Source: Beijerinckia indica subsp. indica ATCC 9039
GTDB taxonomy: Bacteria; Pseudomonadota; Alphaproteobacteria; Rhizobiales; Beijerinckiaceae
DNA: 64,000 nucleotides
NCBI RefSeq assembly: GCF_000019845.1
Contig: NC_010581.1
Coordinates: 1,927,501-1,991,500 of the forward strand
Direction: 5' to 3'
Shown: piece by piece, positions 62,644 to 64,000 of the stretch
Numbering within the stretch: the stretch's first letter is position 1
Layout: every line of letters starts with the position of its first letter
Position numbers and translations under genes: made by a program
Notes under the pieces: model-generated
What the model was told of the DNA's origin: nothing
The model's database searches: none
Seen by the model: only the letters and a program-made list of their open reading frames with translations

Positions 62644-64000
62644 TCAGGACAGGGCGCGATCGTGTACCGGAACTGACATCTTAATTCGCTCCTCCTCGAT
62701 GAGTTCTTTTTTGGAAAGCTTGCCAATCATGGTTTTTGGAAGGTGATCGCGGATTTCGATGATTTTGGGCATTTCGATGCGAGAAATCTGCTCCTCGAGA
62801 AAAGTCTTGAGCTGTTCGGGGCTGACGCTGATACCCTCGCGCAGGCGGACAAAGGCCTTGGGCGCCTGCCCGCGATAGGCATCCGGAATACCAATGACCA
62901 CAGCCTCCGCCACTGCCTGATGACGGTAGAGCGCTTCTTCGATGACACGGGGATAGACATTGTAACCGCCGCACAGGATCAAATCCTTGATGCGGTCCAC
63001 GATGAAATAATGTCCATCTTCGTCGCGGTAACCAATATCCCCGGTACGCAACATTCCGTCGACCATGACCTCGGCGGTTTCCGCGGGTCGCTGCCAATAG
63101 CCTGCCATGACCTGCGGACCGGAAACGCAGATTTCACCTTTTTCGCCGACCCCTAAGACGCGAGAGGAATTTTCAGGATCACGGACCTCGATGATCGTAT
63201 CCGCCGCTGGAATACCAATGGATTCCGGTTTGTTCTCACCTTTAAGCGTATTGCAAATGACGAGGGGAGAGGCTTCCGACAATCCATAGCCTTCGATCAG
63301 CCGGCAGCCAGTCAGCTTTTCGAAACGGCAACGGACATCGCCCGGCAGCGGTGCACCTCCAGAAATGCAATAATGAATGGAGGACAGATTGAATGCGCCA
63401 TCACTCGCGGCATTGTTGATTGCCGTATAGATCGTTGGAACACCGGGGAATAAGGTCGGCTTCTTTCGAACAATCACCTGCAAGACTTGCTTGATTTCGA
63501 AACGCGGCAGCAAAATAAGCTCGGCACCGACTGTCACGCCAAAATTCATCACCGTTGTCATGGCGAAGACATGGAATAGCGGAAGCACACCTAGAATACG
63601 TTCGCCACCTTGCGAATCTTCCATGAGAATCCGCCGGCATTGCTCGACATTGGCGGTGAGGTTGCCATGCGTCAGCATTGCCCCCTTCGGTACGCCTGTC
63701 GTTCCACCTGTATATTGGAGAACAGCGATATCTGTCAGTGGATCAATGTCGACATGGCGCGGTTTGCCATCATTGGCAATCAGTCGCGTGAATGAAATAT
63801 TCTGCAGATCGGCAGGAACATCGGCGAGTTCCGATTTTTTGAACAAAGAGAACAAGATAGCCTTGGACCTGGGAAGACACTCGGCCATACGGCACACAAC
63901 GATCCTCTCAAGGCATGTGTCCTCCAGCATGGCAGAGACCTTGGGATAGATCTGAGCGAGATCAAGGGTCACCATAATGGTGGTGCCGGAATCCTCGATC
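62644..64000 (-). CDS. fadD: Long-chain-fatty-acid-CoA ligase (5' part outside the window)
   Basis: The frame is open to the window edge and encodes at least 450 residues of the C-terminal part. Reading in from the edge gives IEDSGTTIMVTLDLAQIYPKV, as inside FadD. Motifs: ATP loop LQYTGGTTGVPKGAMLTH, YGLSEASPLVICNTLKG, TGDIGYRDEDGHYFIVDRIKDLI and the C-terminal lysine region PKTMIGKLSKKELIEEE. Activates fatty acids with CoA and ATP. The ATG at 63975 is internal, not the start. First gene of the visible beta-oxidation cluster. Confidence 0.93.
   Translation of the reverse strand, partial: IEDSGTTIMVTLDLAQIYPKVSAMLEDTCLERIVVCRMAECLPRSKAILFSLFKKSELADVPADLQNISFTRLIANDGKPRHVDIDPLTDIAVLQYTGGTTGVPKGAMLTHGNLTANVEQCRRILMEDSQGGERILGVLPLFHVFAMTTVMNFGVTVGAELILLPRFEIKQVLQVIVRKKPTLFPGVPTIYTAINNAASDGAFNLSSIHYCISGGAPLPGDVRCRFEKLTGCRLIEGYGLSEASPLVICNTLKGENKPESIGIPAADTIIEVRDPENSSRVLGVGEKGEICVSGPQVMAGYWQRPAETAEVMVDGMLRTGDIGYRDEDGHYFIVDRIKDLILCGGYNVYPRVIEEALYRHQAVAEAVVIGIPDAYRGQAPKAFVRLREGISVSPEQLKTFLEEQISRIEMPKIIEIRDHLPKTMIGKLSKKELIEEERIKMSVPVHDRALS

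Overview
The window looks like chromosomal DNA of an alphaproteobacterium of the order Hyphomicrobiales (Rhizobiales). The evidence is a DUF1476/ATPase zeta-type protein, a PopZ-like polar organiser beside tolC and valS, the uvrC-pgsA-moaD-moaE order, a CIRCE-controlled groESL operon and palindromic extragenic repeats. A Beijerinckia/Methylocella-type acid-tolerant soil bacterium would fit (HdeA-like and YfdX proteins, moderate-high G+C), but that is inference without a database search. No rRNA, tRNA, CRISPR array, transposase or phage gene was found.

Layout. 1-4.7 kb: start of an MFS exporter (cut by the window edge), ATPase zeta-type protein, prs, a DUF2147 protein and a lipoprotein. 4.9-8.4 kb: uvrC-pgsA-moaD-moaE operon. 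8.7-15.0 kb: tamA-tamB, for outer-membrane protein assembly. 15.0-19.8 kb: a P-loop kinase, a GntR and a SorC regulator, then a divergent glycerate 2-kinase and an SGNH hydrolase, with striking inverted repeats beside the regulators. 19.8-27.3 kb: a TetR-like fragment, valS, popZ-like gene, tolC and a protein-L-isoaspartate methyltransferase homologue, all on the minus strand. 27.7-34.2 kb: small genes, GNAT, folA, hflK-hflC, YfdX, and a DegP-type protease. 34.4-37.3 kb: a two-gene operon of a membrane di-heme/[2Fe-2S] adenylate cyclase followed by a patatin-like lipase. 37.7-43.2 kb: CIRCE-groES-groEL, an IHF-alpha-like gene, and an SbmA/YddA-type ABC transporter. 43.3-49.5 kb: HdeA-like protein and a YhiI-RbbA-YhhJ-type ABC export operon. 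49.7-51.5 kb: small secreted proteins and a TetR regulator with a near-ideal palindromic operator. 51.6-64 kb: a ten-gene minus-strand beta-oxidation cluster (acyl-CoA ligase, thiolase, FadN-type multienzyme, acyl-CoA dehydrogenase, thioesterase, ETF beta/alpha, ETF-QO, nitronate monooxygenase-like enzyme, enoyl-CoA hydratase-like enzyme), which runs off the right edge.

How the genes work together. The right-hand cluster is a complete route from fatty acid to acetyl-CoA, with its own electron path (acyl-CoA dehydrogenase to ETF to ETF-QO to quinone). TamAB, TolC and DegP serve the envelope; HflKC, DegP and GroESL serve protein quality control. The glycerate kinase locus appears to be a small carbon-utilisation unit with two local regulators. 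The most unusual unit is the redox-sensing cyclase joined to a patatin lipase: by domain logic it could couple quinone or FeS redox state to cyclic-nucleotide production and to lipid hydrolysis.
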